Notes: generated from the sequence alone by a model not told the origin. Shown: positions 16,811-27,604, counted from the stretch's first letter. The stretch is DNA of 64,000 bases from Dongia_A sp039808885 (GCA_039808885.1 JBDHTX010000020.1:14992-78991), one strand, 5' to 3'. A program made the numbers and translations.

Positions 16811-17719
16811 ATGGAAATCAGCCGCGCCGATCTTGCCGATTTCGCCTATTTTCTCGCGATCGCCCGAAATCGAAGCTTTCGGCGCGCAGCGCAGGCATTG
16901 GGCGTCACGACATCCGCCCTGAGTCATGCCATGACCGCCCTCGAGGCCCGTCGCGGCGTGCGATTATTGAACAGAACCACTAGGAGCGTAACGCTCACGG
17001 CCGCCGGCGAAGAGCTGCTCGCCCGGATCGCGGGGCCATTGGAAGCGATTGGGGAGGCATCGGAAAACCTGAACCGCTACCGCGACGCGCCTGCGGGCCG
17101 CGTCAGGATCAGTGTGCCCGAGGACGCAGCCGCGCTGTTGCTCAATCCCGTGATGCCGACCTTCATCGAGCGTTATCCCGATGTCGAGGTCGATATCAGC
17201 GTCAGCAACCGGCTGATCGATGTGATCGGGAGCGGCTTCGATGCCGGCATCCGTTACGGCGGCACTGTTCCAGAAGATATGATTGCACAGCGCCTGTCCG
17301 CGGACATCCGCTGGGTTGCCGCCGCCGCGCCGTCCTACCTGAAGCGTTTCGGAGCACCGAAAACGCCAGATGACCTGCAGCGGCATCGATGCATCCGCAT
17401 CCGTCTGGGCAATGGTCAGCTCTATCAATGGGAGTTTGACAAGGGAGATGACTCGATTGCCGTGGTGGCTCCTGGCCCCCTGACAGTGGATGCGTCCCAG
17501 GCCGCTCTTGGTCTCGGCTTACGCGGTTGCGGGATCATCTATGGCAGCGAACCGGTCTTCCGGCCGCATTTCGCAAGTGGCGTCCTTCAGCCCGTTCTGA
17601 ATGACTGGGCCACGACGGGCGAAGGGTTTCACATCTACTACTCCGGCCGCCGTCAGGTTCCGACCGGACTGCGCCTGCTCGTCGAACTCATCCGGGAGAT
17701 GCGCCCGCTCGGGCTCTAG
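16811..17719 (+). CDS. LysR-family transcriptional regulator
   Basis: This 302-residue protein has an N-terminal winged helix (FLAIARNRSFRRAAQALGV, TTSALSHAMTALEA, LLNRTTRSVTLTAAGEELL) and a two-lobe effector-binding domain starting near GRVRISVPEDAA. It is of the CrgA/AaeR-like type common in Proteobacteria. It diverges from the cupin-tautomerase-reductase set across 143 bases holding a T-N11-A dyad at 16777-16789. It probably activates that set in response to a substrate and represses itself. The effector is unknown. Confidence 0.95.
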   Translation: MEISRADLADFAYFLAIARNRSFRRAAQALGVTTSALSHAMTALEARRGVRLLNRTTRSVTLTAAGEELLARIAGPLEAIGEASENLNRYRDAPAGRVRISVPEDAAALLLNPVMPTFIERYPDVEVDISVSNRLIDVIGSGFDAGIRYGGTVPEDMIAQRLSADIRWVAAAAPSYLKRFGAPKTPDDLQRHRCIRIRLGNGQLYQWEFDKGDDSIAVVAPGPLTVDASQAALGLGLRGCGIIYGSEPVFRPHFASGVLQPVLNDWATTGEGFHIYYSGRRQVPTGLRLLVELIREMRPLGL

Positions 17720-17790
17720 GCGAGGACGCACGCGACGGTCCCGCGAGACGCGCTTCACAGGCCCCCGTGAGACAGCACGCGGCGGCGACG

Positions 17791-19251
17791 CTACCCCGCC
17801 AGCTTCGCCTTCAGCCGTTCGTTCAAGAGCGCCGGGTTGGCCTTGCCGCCGGTTGCTTTCATCACCTGGCCGACAAAGAAGCCCAGGAGCTTGTCCTTGC
17901 CGCCGCGGTATTCGGCGACCTTGTCGGCGTTCTTGGCCATGATGTCGTCGATCGCGGCATCGATGGCCCCGGTGTCGGTCACCTGGCGCAGGCCCTTGCT
18001 CTCGACGATGTCCTTCGCCGCCTTGCCGGTCTCGAACATCTCGGCGAAGACGTCCTTGGCGATGCGGCCAGAGATGGTGTTGTCCGAGATGAGGTCGATG
18101 AGCCCGCCGAGCGATTCCGCGGAGACGGGCGAGTCCGTGATCGACTTGCCGGCCTTGTTCAACAGGCCGAACAGCTCCGAGCTCACCCAGTTGGAGGCGA
18201 GCTTGGCGTCGCGGCCCTTGGCCACCGCCTCGAAGAAATCGGCGCTCTCCTTCTCGCCCACCAGCACGCCGGCGTCGTAGTCGCTGAGGCCCAGATCCTT
18301 CACGAAGCGCGCCCGCTTGGCGTCCGGCAATTCCGGCAAGGTCGCCTTGATCTCGTTCACCCACTTCGGGTCGAGGATCAGCGGCAGCAGGTCCGGGTCC
18401 GGGAAATAGCGGTAGTCATGCGCATGCTCCTTCGAGCGCATCGAGCGCGTCACGCCCTTGCCCGGATCGTAGAGCCGCGTCTCCTGCTTGATCGCGCCGC
18501 CCTCCTCGATCACCTCGATCTGGCGCCGCGCCTCGTATTCGATCGCCTGCTGCACGTAGCGGATCGAGTTCACGTTCTTGATCTCGCAGCGCGTGCCGAG
18601 CGGATCGCCCGGCTTCCGGACCGAGACGTTGACGTCGCAGCGCATGGAGCCTTCGTCCATGTTGCCGTCGCAGGTGCCGAGATAGCGCAGGATCGAGCGC
18701 AGCTTCTTCAGATACGCCGCCGCCTCCTCGGCCGAGCGCATGTCCGGCTCCGACACGATCTCCATCAACGCAACGCCGGCGCGATTCAGATCGATGTAGC
18801 TCTTGGTCGGGTGCTGGTCGTGCAGGCTCTTGCCCGCATCCTGCTCGAGATGCAGGCGGGTGATGCCGACCTCGCGCTTCTGCCCTTCCGGCAGGTCGAG
18901 GATGATGGTGCCCTTGCCGACGATGGGCTGGGTGTACTGCGAGATCTGGTAGCCGGCCGGCAGGTCGGCGTAGAAATAGTTCTTCCGGTCGAACACCGAT
19001 TTCAGGTTGATCTCCGCCTGCAGGCCGAGGCCGGTCTTCACCGCCTGCTCGACGCATTTGCGGTTGATCACCGGCAGCATGCCGGGCATCGCGGCGTCGA
19101 CCAGGCTGACCTGCGTGTTGGGCTCGGCGCCGAAGGTGGTGGCGGCGCCGGAGAACAGCTTGGATTCCGAGATCACCTGGGCGTGGACTTCGAGGCCGAG
19201 GATGATCTCCCACTTGCCGGTGCGCCCCTCGATCAGATCCTTCTCGCTCAT
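17791..19251 (-). CDS. gatB: Aspartyl/glutamyl-tRNA(Asn/Gln) amidotransferase subunit B
   Basis: This 486-residue subunit of GatCAB binds misacylated Glu-tRNA(Gln) or Asp-tRNA(Asn), activates it with ATP, and transfers ammonia from GatA. The N-terminus WEIILGLEVHAQVISESKLF is the GatB signature, and MPGMLPVINRKCVEQAVKTG follows. DEGSMRCDVNVSVRKPG is a conserved active-site segment, and the C-terminal helical YqeY-like tail ends the protein. Length is normal. It starts two bases after gatA. The complex implies indirect tRNA amidation in this organism. Confidence 0.98.
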   Translation of the reverse strand: MSEKDLIEGRTGKWEIILGLEVHAQVISESKLFSGAATTFGAEPNTQVSLVDAAMPGMLPVINRKCVEQAVKTGLGLQAEINLKSVFDRKNYFYADLPAGYQISQYTQPIVGKGTIILDLPEGQKREVGITRLHLEQDAGKSLHDQHPTKSYIDLNRAGVALMEIVSEPDMRSAEEAAAYLKKLRSILRYLGTCDGNMDEGSMRCDVNVSVRKPGDPLGTRCEIKNVNSIRYVQQAIEYEARRQIEVIEEGGAIKQETRLYDPGKGVTRSMRSKEHAHDYRYFPDPDLLPLILDPKWVNEIKATLPELPDAKRARFVKDLGLSDYDAGVLVGEKESADFFEAVAKGRDAKLASNWVSSELFGLLNKAGKSITDSPVSAESLGGLIDLISDNTISGRIAKDVFAEMFETGKAAKDIVESKGLRQVTDTGAIDAAIDDIMAKNADKVAEYRGGKDKLLGFFVGQVMKATGGKANPALLNERLKAKLAG

Positions 19252-19253
19252 GA

Positions 19254-20729
19254 TCAGAATCCCTCCGGCTTGGCTTTGAACCCGGCGCTGCTTTCGATCA
19301 CGCCGGCGACCTTGAACAGGGTCTCCTCGTCGAAGGCGCGGCCGATCAGCTGCAGGCCGAGCGGCAGGCCTTTCGAATCAAGCCCGGCGGGCACCGAGAT
19401 GCCGGGAAGACCCGCGAGGTTCACGGTCACGGTGAAGACGTCGTTCAGGTACATCTGCACCGGATCGTCGGTATTCTCGCCCTCGGCGAAGGCCGCCGTC
19501 GGCGTCGACGGGGTCAGGACCGCGTCGACCTCCTTGTAGGCCTCCTCGAAGTCGCGGGCGATCAGCGCCCGCAGCTTCTGCGCCTTCACGTAATAGGCGT
19601 CGTAGTAGCCGGCGGAAAGCACATAGGTGCCGATCAGGATGCGGCGCTTCACTTCCTTGCCGAAACCCTCGGCGCGCGTGCGCTCGTACATGTCGTCCAG
19701 GGATTCGCCCGGCACGCGCAGGCCGAAGCGCACGCCGTCATAGCGCGCGAGGTTGGAGGAGGCTTCCGCCGGCGCGATGATGTAATAGGTCGGCAGCGCA
19801 TATTTGGTGTGCGGCAGGGAGATCTCCTTGATCTCCGCCCCGGCCTTCTTCAGCCATTCGGCGCCATCGGCCCACAATTTCTCGATCTCCGGCGCCATGC
19901 CGTCGAGGCGGTATTCCTTCGGAATGCCGATCTTCATGCCGCGGATATCGCCGGTGATGGCCTTGGCGTAATCCGGCACCGGCAGATCGACCGAGGTGGA
20001 ATCCTTCGCATCGTAGCCGGCCATCGCGCCCAGCATCAGCGCGCAATCCTTCACGCTGCGCGCCATCGGCCCGGCCTGGTCCAGCGACGAGGCGAAGGCG
20101 ACGATGCCCCAGCGCGAGCAGCGGCCATAGGTCGGCTTGATGCCGACGGTGCCGGTGAAGGCGGCGGGCTGGCGGATCGAGCCGCCGGTGTCGGTTGCGG
20201 TGGCGCCGAAGGCCATGCGCGCGGCGACGGCAGCGGCCGAGCCGCCGGAGGACCCGCCGGGCACCAGGCGCCGGTTGTCGCCGCGCCGCTTCCACGGATT
20301 GCCGACGCCGCCGTAATAGGAGGTGAGATTGCTGGAGCCCATGGCGAACTCGTCCATGTTCACCTTGCCCAGCATGACGGCACCCGCCTTCCACAGATTG
20401 GCGGTGACGGTCGATTCATAGGGCGGCTTGAAGCCCTCGAGGATGTGCGAGCCGGCGGTGGTCTGCACGCCCTCGGTGCAGAACAGATCCTTGATCGCCA
20501 GCGGAATGCCGTCGAGCAGGCCCTTGGCATCGCCCTTGGCGCGGCGCGCGTCGGCGGCCGCCGCCATCGCCCGCGCCTTCTCCGGCGTCTCGACGATGAA
20601 GGCGTTGAGGTCGCGATGCTTCGCCATCGCGGCGAGGCTCGCCTCGGTCAGCTCCTTCGAGGAGAAGCTCTTCTTGCCCAGGCCATCGAGCGCTTCGCCG
20701 ATGGTCAGGCCGGTAAGTTCAGTGCTCAT
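19254..20729 (-). CDS. gatA: Aspartyl/glutamyl-tRNA(Asn/Gln) amidotransferase subunit A
   Basis: This 491-residue amidase subunit releases ammonia from glutamine for GatB. The amidase signature is intact: the catalytic lysine in AIKDLFCTEGVQTTAGS, and the two serines in GGSSGGSAAAVAARM and TDTGGSIRQPAAFTGTVG. Length is normal. Its ATG overlaps the gatC stop by four bases, and gatB follows after two bases, so gatC-gatA-gatB form one tight operon. Confidence 0.98.
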   Translation of the reverse strand: MSTELTGLTIGEALDGLGKKSFSSKELTEASLAAMAKHRDLNAFIVETPEKARAMAAAADARRAKGDAKGLLDGIPLAIKDLFCTEGVQTTAGSHILEGFKPPYESTVTANLWKAGAVMLGKVNMDEFAMGSSNLTSYYGGVGNPWKRRGDNRRLVPGGSSGGSAAAVAARMAFGATATDTGGSIRQPAAFTGTVGIKPTYGRCSRWGIVAFASSLDQAGPMARSVKDCALMLGAMAGYDAKDSTSVDLPVPDYAKAITGDIRGMKIGIPKEYRLDGMAPEIEKLWADGAEWLKKAGAEIKEISLPHTKYALPTYYIIAPAEASSNLARYDGVRFGLRVPGESLDDMYERTRAEGFGKEVKRRILIGTYVLSAGYYDAYYVKAQKLRALIARDFEEAYKEVDAVLTPSTPTAAFAEGENTDDPVQMYLNDVFTVTVNLAGLPGISVPAGLDSKGLPLGLQLIGRAFDEETLFKVAGVIESSAGFKAKPEGF

Positions 20730-21013
20730 TCCACCACCTTCGGAACGGTGAAGAAGCCGTGCGCCGCGTCGGGCGCATTGGCCAGGATCTTGTCGGGATA
20801 GCCGCCGTCGGTGACGGCATCCGCGCGTTGCGGCAGGTTGCGGTGGAGCACGCCTGCCATCGGCTCGATCCCGGTGGTGTCGACTTCGTTCAGTTGCTCG
20901 ATCCAGGTCATGATGCCGTTCAGCTCTTGCGCCAGGCCGGGTAGATCCTCAGCCGGCACGCGGATGCGCGCCAGGGTGGCGATATGCGCAACGGTCTTGC
21001 TGTCCAGCGACAT
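20726..21013 (-). CDS. gatC: Aspartyl/glutamyl-tRNA(Asn/Gln) amidotransferase subunit C
   Basis: This 95-residue subunit wraps GatA and GatB together. The N-terminal helix SKTVAHIATLARI-type segment (here DSKTVAHIATLARIRV) and the middle LNGIMTWIEQLNEVDT followed by GIEPM are diagnostic of GatC. It is the first gene of the operon. About 70 bases separate it from the lysE-type gene, also on the minus strand. Confidence 0.96.
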   Translation of the reverse strand: MSLDSKTVAHIATLARIRVPAEDLPGLAQELNGIMTWIEQLNEVDTTGIEPMAGVLHRNLPQRADAVTDGGYPDKILANAPDAAHGFFTVPKVVE

Positions 21014-21082
21014 GGGAATCTCAAGCGTTTCCGGGGTTAAAGGGGGTGCGCCGCCCTGCTCGGGCGGGGCGGGCGGAAGCTA

Positions 21083-21739
21083 TCACCGGGCCAGGGCCTC
21101 CGCAACCAGCGGATAGCCGATGGTGTAGAGGCCGAAAGCGACGATCGCCGAGCCGGTGATGCGGTTGATCCACAGCATCGTGCTGTGGTCGATGCGATGG
21201 CGGATCAGGCCGACGATGCCGGACAGGGTCAGCCACCACCCCGCCGAGCCGATGAAGACGCCCAGCAGCAGGGCCGGGATGGCGTCCACCGAAAAGCCGA
21301 TGATGCCGGAGAGGCCGGCGAAGATGCCGGCGAAGGACAGGATCGTGGTCGGGTTGGCCAGGGTCAGGACCAGGGTCATGCCGAAATCGGCGAGCAGGCC
21401 CTGGGGCACTTCCTGGGTCTCCGCCTTGGCCAGGTTGGGTTCCTTGCGCGCCAGGTTGGCGCCGAGCAGGACCAGGAATGCGCCGCCGATCAGGCGGAAC
21501 CACATCAGCTCCGCATTGAGGAAGGCGCCCACCAGATTGACGCCATAGGCTCCGACGCCGGCGAAGATCGTGTCGGCCACGGCGGCGCCCAAGCCGGCGC
21601 AGAAGCCGGCGATGCGGCCGCGCTCCAGCGTGGTGCGGATGCACAGCACGCCGATCGGCCCGACCGGCGCCGCCACGCCGAAACCGATGGCGGCCCCTTT
21701 CACCAGCATCCAGATGGAGGCCCACAGAAATTCAAGCAT
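21083..21739 (-). CDS. LysE/RhtB-family amino acid exporter
   Basis: This 218-residue membrane protein has about six hydrophobic segments. The N-terminal GFGVAAPVGPIGVLCIRTTL holds the conserved PVGP motif of LysE/RhtB exporters, and LANPTTILSFAGIF is the second family signature. It should export an amino acid from the cytoplasm, but the substrate is not predictable. The Lrp-type gene directly upstream on the same strand is the usual partner. The start codon lies inside the last copy of a 16-bp tandem repeat, and the first codons resemble the repeat unit. Confidence 0.93.
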   Translation of the reverse strand: MLEFLWASIWMLVKGAAIGFGVAAPVGPIGVLCIRTTLERGRIAGFCAGLGAAVADTIFAGVGAYGVNLVGAFLNAELMWFRLIGGAFLVLLGANLARKEPNLAKAETQEVPQGLLADFGMTLVLTLANPTTILSFAGIFAGLSGIIGFSVDAIPALLLGVFIGSAGWWLTLSGIVGLIRHRIDHSTMLWINRITGSAIVAFGLYTIGYPLVAEALAR

Positions 21740-21831
21740 TGGGAAACTCAGGCATTGGGAAACTCAGGCATTGGGAAACTCAGGTATTGAAAGACTCTTG
21801 CATCGAAAGACTTTGGCATTGGAAGACTCAG
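21736..21831. repeat. Six-copy 16-bp tandem repeat between the Lrp-type and lysE-type genes
   Basis: Plus-strand units are GCATTGGGAAACTCAG (three identical copies, 21736-21783), then GTATTGAAAGACTCTT, GCATCGAAAGACTTTG and GCATTGGAAGACTCAG. On the coding (minus) strand each full unit is CTGAGTTTCCCAATGC and carries an ATG (absent from the GTATTG copy). The array starts in the Lrp stop codon and ends in the lysE start codon. Confidence 0.95.
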
Positions 21832-22325
21832 GCGCTGCGGTCGGACCTGAGGATCGGACCGACCACGTCGCCGGTTTGCGGCGCGGACAGAATATGCGTC
21901 TCCTTGCTTGAGGACAGGGCGATCAGGGTCTGGGTGCGGCCGATACCCTTCACTGCCTTTAGCCTTTCCATCAGGAAGCGTTCAAGCTGCGCGGTGTCGC
22001 GGAGCCGCAGTTTCAGCAGATAGGAGAATTCGCCGGTGACGTGGTGGCATTCGAGCACTTCCGGAGCCATCTTCATGGTGCTGCGGAATTCCGCCTCCGC
22101 CGCGGCGTCTTCGACCACGACCAGGATGAAGGCCAGCAGTTTCAGGTCGATGGCGACGGGGTCGATCTCCGCCGTCATCCGGCGCACCACCCCTTTGGCG
22201 CGGAGCCGCTTCAGCCGGTCATTGACCGAAGAGGCGGCCAGACCGACGGCAGCGCCGATCTCGGCATAGGTCAGCGACCCATCCGACTGGATACAGTCGA
22301 GTATTTTTCGGTCTATTGCGTCCAT
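21828..22325 (-). CDS. Lrp/AsnC-family transcriptional regulator
   Basis: This 165-residue protein has an N-terminal winged helix (DAIDRKILDCIQSDGSLTYA, AAVGLAASSVNDRLKRLRAK) and a C-terminal RAM ligand-binding domain (ECHHVTGEFSYLLKLRLRDT). Such proteins form octamers that bind amino acids. It lies directly upstream of the LysE-type exporter on the same strand, joined through the tandem repeat, so it probably senses the exported amino acid and controls the exporter. An AT-rich stretch with TACGTA lies just before its start and could be its own site. Confidence 0.95.
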   Translation of the reverse strand: MDAIDRKILDCIQSDGSLTYAEIGAAVGLAASSVNDRLKRLRAKGVVRRMTAEIDPVAIDLKLLAFILVVVEDAAAEAEFRSTMKMAPEVLECHHVTGEFSYLLKLRLRDTAQLERFLMERLKAVKGIGRTQTLIALSSSKETHILSAPQTGDVVGPILRSDRSA

Positions 22326-22685
22326 TTACGTAATTTATCCGGAAAAAAATCAACTTTCCCATTTTATATACGAGGGGCGCGCCTTGAACAAGCGCCGCGC
22401 GGGGTCCGCCAAAAAATGTCGCCTCGCCCGACGGTTGGAACGGCCCTGGTCCCCGGCGGCTCTGCAAGCCGTCGCGCAACCCCCGGCCGGCCGGCGGCCA
22501 CCGGGTCCCGCGGCGCGGCGATTGACCAAGGGCGGCCACGCGGATCATGGGGCGACGCGCGCAGCGCATCCGCGCCGCCAAGTCGCGAATCAGCGACGAT
22601 ATGAACCTATAGCCCTGACATCGCCACAAACGGGCGATAGACTCTCCCGCAACGGCCGCGCGACGGCCATGGATCGGAAACAGAG
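22326..22685. other. Intergenic region, promoter-like AT-rich end only
   Basis: These 360 bases lie between divergent genes. The first 55 are AT-rich (ATTTTATATACG near 22362-22373) and probably hold the promoter of the Lrp-type gene. The rest is GC-rich with no recognisable gene, repeat or RNA. Open frames on both strands here lack recognisable domains. Confidence 0.5.
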
Positions 22686-23210
22686 ATGATGTCGAAACTT
22701 GCCCGCCGCCTGCGTCTGACCCTGGCGCTCTGGTTCGCCGCCTTGGCTGTGGCGCCCGCTTTGGCTCCAGGCGCCGCCTTGGCCGACACGCCCGGCCTCA
22801 GCGTCCCCGAGGCCGCCCCGACCGACGTGGCGCCGGACGCCCGGGCGATCACCGATGCGGCGGAGGCCAAGCGCATCCTCGACGACCTCACCATCTATGG
22901 CCGCTATGCCGATGGCGAGAACTGGATCGAATACCACTTGCCGGACGGCCGCACCGCCTATTGGGAAAAGGGCTGCACCTATCCGGGCAAGTGGTGGCTG
23001 GAGAACGGCCAGGTCTGCTACGCCTATCCGAACTACCACGACAACGCGCCGAACTGTTTCATCCTCTATCAGCGGCCGAGCGGCGAGATCCAGTTCGCCG
23101 CCATCGCCGATGCCGGCTTTTCCTATCTCGCCTCGTTTTCGCTGAAGATCGCGCATGGCAACGACGCCGCGTTGCCGATCGGCGCGCTCAGCCCCTGCGT
23201 CGGGGCGTGA
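22686..23210 (+). CDS. Exported protein of unknown function, DUF995-like pattern
   Basis: This 174-residue protein has a signal peptide ending near ALAPGAALA-DTP. The mature part has the pattern GRYADGENWIEYHLPDG, then WEKGCTYPGKWWLENGQVCY and CFILYQRPSGEI. Small periplasmic alphaproteobacterial proteins with a Y/G/W/C-Y arrangement, such as DUF995, look like this, but I am not certain of the family. Four cysteines in the mature part may form disulfides. It is convergent with the PAS-like gene at 23229-24113. The function is unknown. Confidence 0.75.
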   Translation: MMSKLARRLRLTLALWFAALAVAPALAPGAALADTPGLSVPEAAPTDVAPDARAITDAAEAKRILDDLTIYGRYADGENWIEYHLPDGRTAYWEKGCTYPGKWWLENGQVCYAYPNYHDNAPNCFILYQRPSGEIQFAAIADAGFSYLASFSLKIAHGNDAALPIGALSPCVGA

Positions 23211-23228
23211 TACTGTGACTGGGCCCGT

Positions 23229-24113
23229 CTAGGGCATGTAGGCGAGAACGGCGCCCACCGCGCCGCCGATGATCAGGGCCAGCACGCCGAAGGCCACCAC
23301 CTTCATCATGTCGACCGGCGTCGCCGTGCGGTCGAACTCGTCGATATCCTCGCGGATCGCCTCATAGGCGAAAGCGAGCTTCTCGCGGATGGTGGAGCCG
23401 GTGCTGCCCGGCTCGATCTCGACCGTCTTGGAGGTCAGGCCGAGCTCGTCTTCCCTGATGCCCAGGCGGTCGGCGACGCCGCGGATATTGGATTCGAGGG
23501 CGTCGGGCGACTTGTCGTGCTTGTGCAGCACGCTGAACTCGCCGGGGCCGGACTTCGACGCGGCACCATCCTCGGCCAGGTCGAGGATCGCCGCTTCCAG
23601 CTCGGCCTCGAGCAGGTCGACGTTCTTGCTCTGCAGCTGCGAGCGGCGCTTGCGGTCGCGCAGGGCGGCGATGGCGATGACGGTCAGGTCGAGGGTGGAT
23701 TCGGATTCCGCCGCCACCATCTCGATCAGGCGCATCATGCGCTCGTCGTCGGTGAAGCGGGCGGTGAACTTGGCGTCCTTGATCGCCTCCGCCGAAACGC
23801 CCGGCCCGGCGGCGGCGAAGAGCAGCCAGAAGCTTTCCAGCCCGCCGCTCGGCTCCGCCTGCATCACGTAGCTGCGGATGCCGAAAGCGGGCGTCTTCAG
23901 ATGGATCAGGCAGCGCGGCGCGACGCTGTTGGGGTTGAGCTTGCGGAAGAAGGTGTGGAAATGCCCGACATCCGCCGGCGTGATGTAGTCGGCGACCGGC
24001 TTGCCGATCATGCCGCGACCGTCCTGGCCCAGATGCAGCTCCGCCTGGCCACGCACCTCGAGAATGCGGCCGACTCCATCCACCAGGACGGAAATATCCC
24101 AAACCTGCGACAT
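23229..24113 (-). CDS. Membrane-anchored protein with PAS-like N-terminus
   Basis: This 294-residue protein has a PAS-like first third (DISVLVDGVGRILEVRG, GKPVADYITPADVGHFHTFF), a charged helical middle (DRKRRSQLQSKNVDLLEAEL) and one C-terminal membrane segment (VVAFGVLALIIGGAVGAVLA). It looks tail-anchored with its bulk in the cytoplasm. I do not recognise the full architecture. The ATG at 24113 is chosen over a GTG one codon earlier. No histidine kinase, GGDEF or EAL domain is present, so the output is unknown. Confidence 0.7.
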   Translation of the reverse strand: MSQVWDISVLVDGVGRILEVRGQAELHLGQDGRGMIGKPVADYITPADVGHFHTFFRKLNPNSVAPRCLIHLKTPAFGIRSYVMQAEPSGGLESFWLLFAAAGPGVSAEAIKDAKFTARFTDDERMMRLIEMVAAESESTLDLTVIAIAALRDRKRRSQLQSKNVDLLEAELEAAILDLAEDGAASKSGPGEFSVLHKHDKSPDALESNIRGVADRLGIREDELGLTSKTVEIEPGSTGSTIREKLAFAYEAIREDIDEFDRTATPVDMMKVVAFGVLALIIGGAVGAVLAYMP

Positions 24114-24225
24114 CACGACCCCGAATACAGAAATACAGGGGATTGTCAGGTCTGATTGGTTAATCCGGCCTTAACATGCCGCCGTCGCGAGGCCGCAAAT
24201 ACTGCCGGTCCGGCGCGAATTCGCT

Positions 24226-26046
<1,821 letters not shown>

Positions 26047-26052
26047 CGCGTC

Positions 26053-27408
26053 TTAGTCCTTCTTGCTTTTCGGCTTCTGCATTTCGCGGAAGCGTTTTGC
26101 CCAGCCGGGCTTCTCCACCTGCTCGCCGCGGGCGATGGCCAGCGCATCGGGCGCCACGTCGCGGGTGATGACCGACCCGGCGCCGGTGATCGCCCCCTCG
26201 CCCACCGTGACCGGCGCGACCAGCGAGGTATCCGAGCCGATGAAGGCCCCGGCGCCGATCTGCGTCTTCGCCTTGGTGAAGCCGTCGTAGTTGCAGGTGA
26301 TGGTGCCGGCGCCGATATTGGCCTTGGCGCCGATGGTCGCGTCGCCGAGATAGCTGAGGTGATTGGCCTTGGCGCCGGCGCCGAGCTCGGCCTTCTTGAG
26401 CTCGACGAAATTCCCGACATGCGCCTCATCGCCGATCACCGAGCCGGGGCGGATCCGTGCGAAAGGACCGATGATCGCGCCGGTTCCGATGCGGGCGCCC
26501 TCGATGTGGCAGAAGGCGCGGATCTCGACCCCGTCGGCGATCTCGACGCCGGGCCCGAATTGCACGTTGGGGCCGATGACCACGTCGCTGCCGATCCTGG
26601 TGTCGGCGGCGAAATAGACGGTGGCGGGATCGGTGAGCGTCGCTCCCTCCTCCATCGCGGCGCGGCGCATGCGGTCCTGGAACAGCGCCTCCGCCGCCGC
26701 GAGCTCGACGCGGCTGTTGACGCCGAGCAATTCTTCCGCCGGCGCCTCGACGAAGGCGCAGACACGCTTGTCCTTGCGCGCATGGGCGATGATGTCGGTC
26801 AGGTAGAACTCGCCCTTGGCGTTGTTGTTGTCGAGCCGGTCGATCAGCGGCCACAGGGCCGCGCCGTCGATCGCCATGACGCCGGAATTGCACAGGCCGA
26901 CCGCCCGCTCCGCCTCGCTCGCGTCCTTGTGCTCGACGATGCGGTCCAGCGTCCCGTCGGCGGCCTGGATCAGGCGGCCGTAGCCGCTGGGATCGGCCGG
27001 CCGCATGCCCAGCACCACCACGGCGGGATTGTCGTCCCGCCGCCGCCGCGCCAGCAGCCGCGTCAACGTGTCGGTGGTGACGAACGGCGTGTCGCCGTAC
27101 ACCACCAGCACGTCGCCCGAGAAGCCGCCCAGCGCCGCCCTGGCGCAGCCGACGGCGTGGCCGGTGCCGAGCTGATCGGCCTGGAAGGCCGTCGCGTTGG
27201 GCGCCACTTCCGCCGCCACGTCATCCATGCCGGGAGCGATCACGACCACGGCGCGCTCAAGGCCGAGCGGCGCCAGATTGGCAAGGACGTGGCCGACCAG
27301 GGTGCGGCCGGCGATCCGGTGCATCACCTTGGGCAGGCGCGATTTCATCCGCGTGCCCTTGCCGGCGGCGAGGAGGATGGCGGCGGCGCTCTGTTTTGGC
27401 ATGGACAT
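26053..27408 (-). CDS. glmU: Bifunctional N-acetylglucosamine-1-phosphate uridyltransferase / glucosamine-1-phosphate acetyltransferase GlmU
   Basis: This enzyme of about 451 residues acetylates GlcN-1-P and then adds UMP to give UDP-GlcNAc. The N-terminal uridyltransferase motif AAILLAAGKGTRMKSRLPKV is intact. The C-terminal part is a left-handed beta helix with hexapeptide repeats (IGTGAIIGPFARIRPGSVIG) and NFVELKKAELGAGAKANHLS, with the catalytic residues of the acetyltransferase. The frame is open for about 150 codons upstream of the start, but the family begins at MSMPKQSAAA, so 27408 is used. ATGs at 27402 and 27426 are alternatives. Confidence 0.97.
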   Translation of the reverse strand: MSMPKQSAAAILLAAGKGTRMKSRLPKVMHRIAGRTLVGHVLANLAPLGLERAVVVIAPGMDDVAAEVAPNATAFQADQLGTGHAVGCARAALGGFSGDVLVVYGDTPFVTTDTLTRLLARRRRDDNPAVVVLGMRPADPSGYGRLIQAADGTLDRIVEHKDASEAERAVGLCNSGVMAIDGAALWPLIDRLDNNNAKGEFYLTDIIAHARKDKRVCAFVEAPAEELLGVNSRVELAAAEALFQDRMRRAAMEEGATLTDPATVYFAADTRIGSDVVIGPNVQFGPGVEIADGVEIRAFCHIEGARIGTGAIIGPFARIRPGSVIGDEAHVGNFVELKKAELGAGAKANHLSYLGDATIGAKANIGAGTITCNYDGFTKAKTQIGAGAFIGSDTSLVAPVTVGEGAITGAGSVITRDVAPDALAIARGEQVEKPGWAKRFREMQKPKSKKD

Positions 27409-27604
27409 AGGTCTGGCTGGGGGCATCAATCTGGCTGGTTCGGCATAGCGGACTGGTCGGACTCGACTCCGGTGCGCGGGATCGCGGGCCTTGTTGCACC
27501 GGGCAGCCGAAAAATGCCATATCCCCCCACCAACTCCAAGCTGGCCGTGGCGCAGGCCGCGCGCCAGCCCTGACCTCAGGAAACACAAGGAAAACGGCGA
27601 AACT

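Noticed and set aside
22384..22689. Plus-strand frame of 101 codons before the exported protein gene
   Set aside because: Arg/Pro/Ala-rich, TTG start, and no homology that I recognise; it also runs over the true start of the next gene.
24117..24225. glmS leader or ribozyme-like element near glmS
   Set aside because: The glmS gene is on the minus strand, directly after glmU, with six bases between them; there is no room for a leader, and the space at 24117-24225 is downstream of it.
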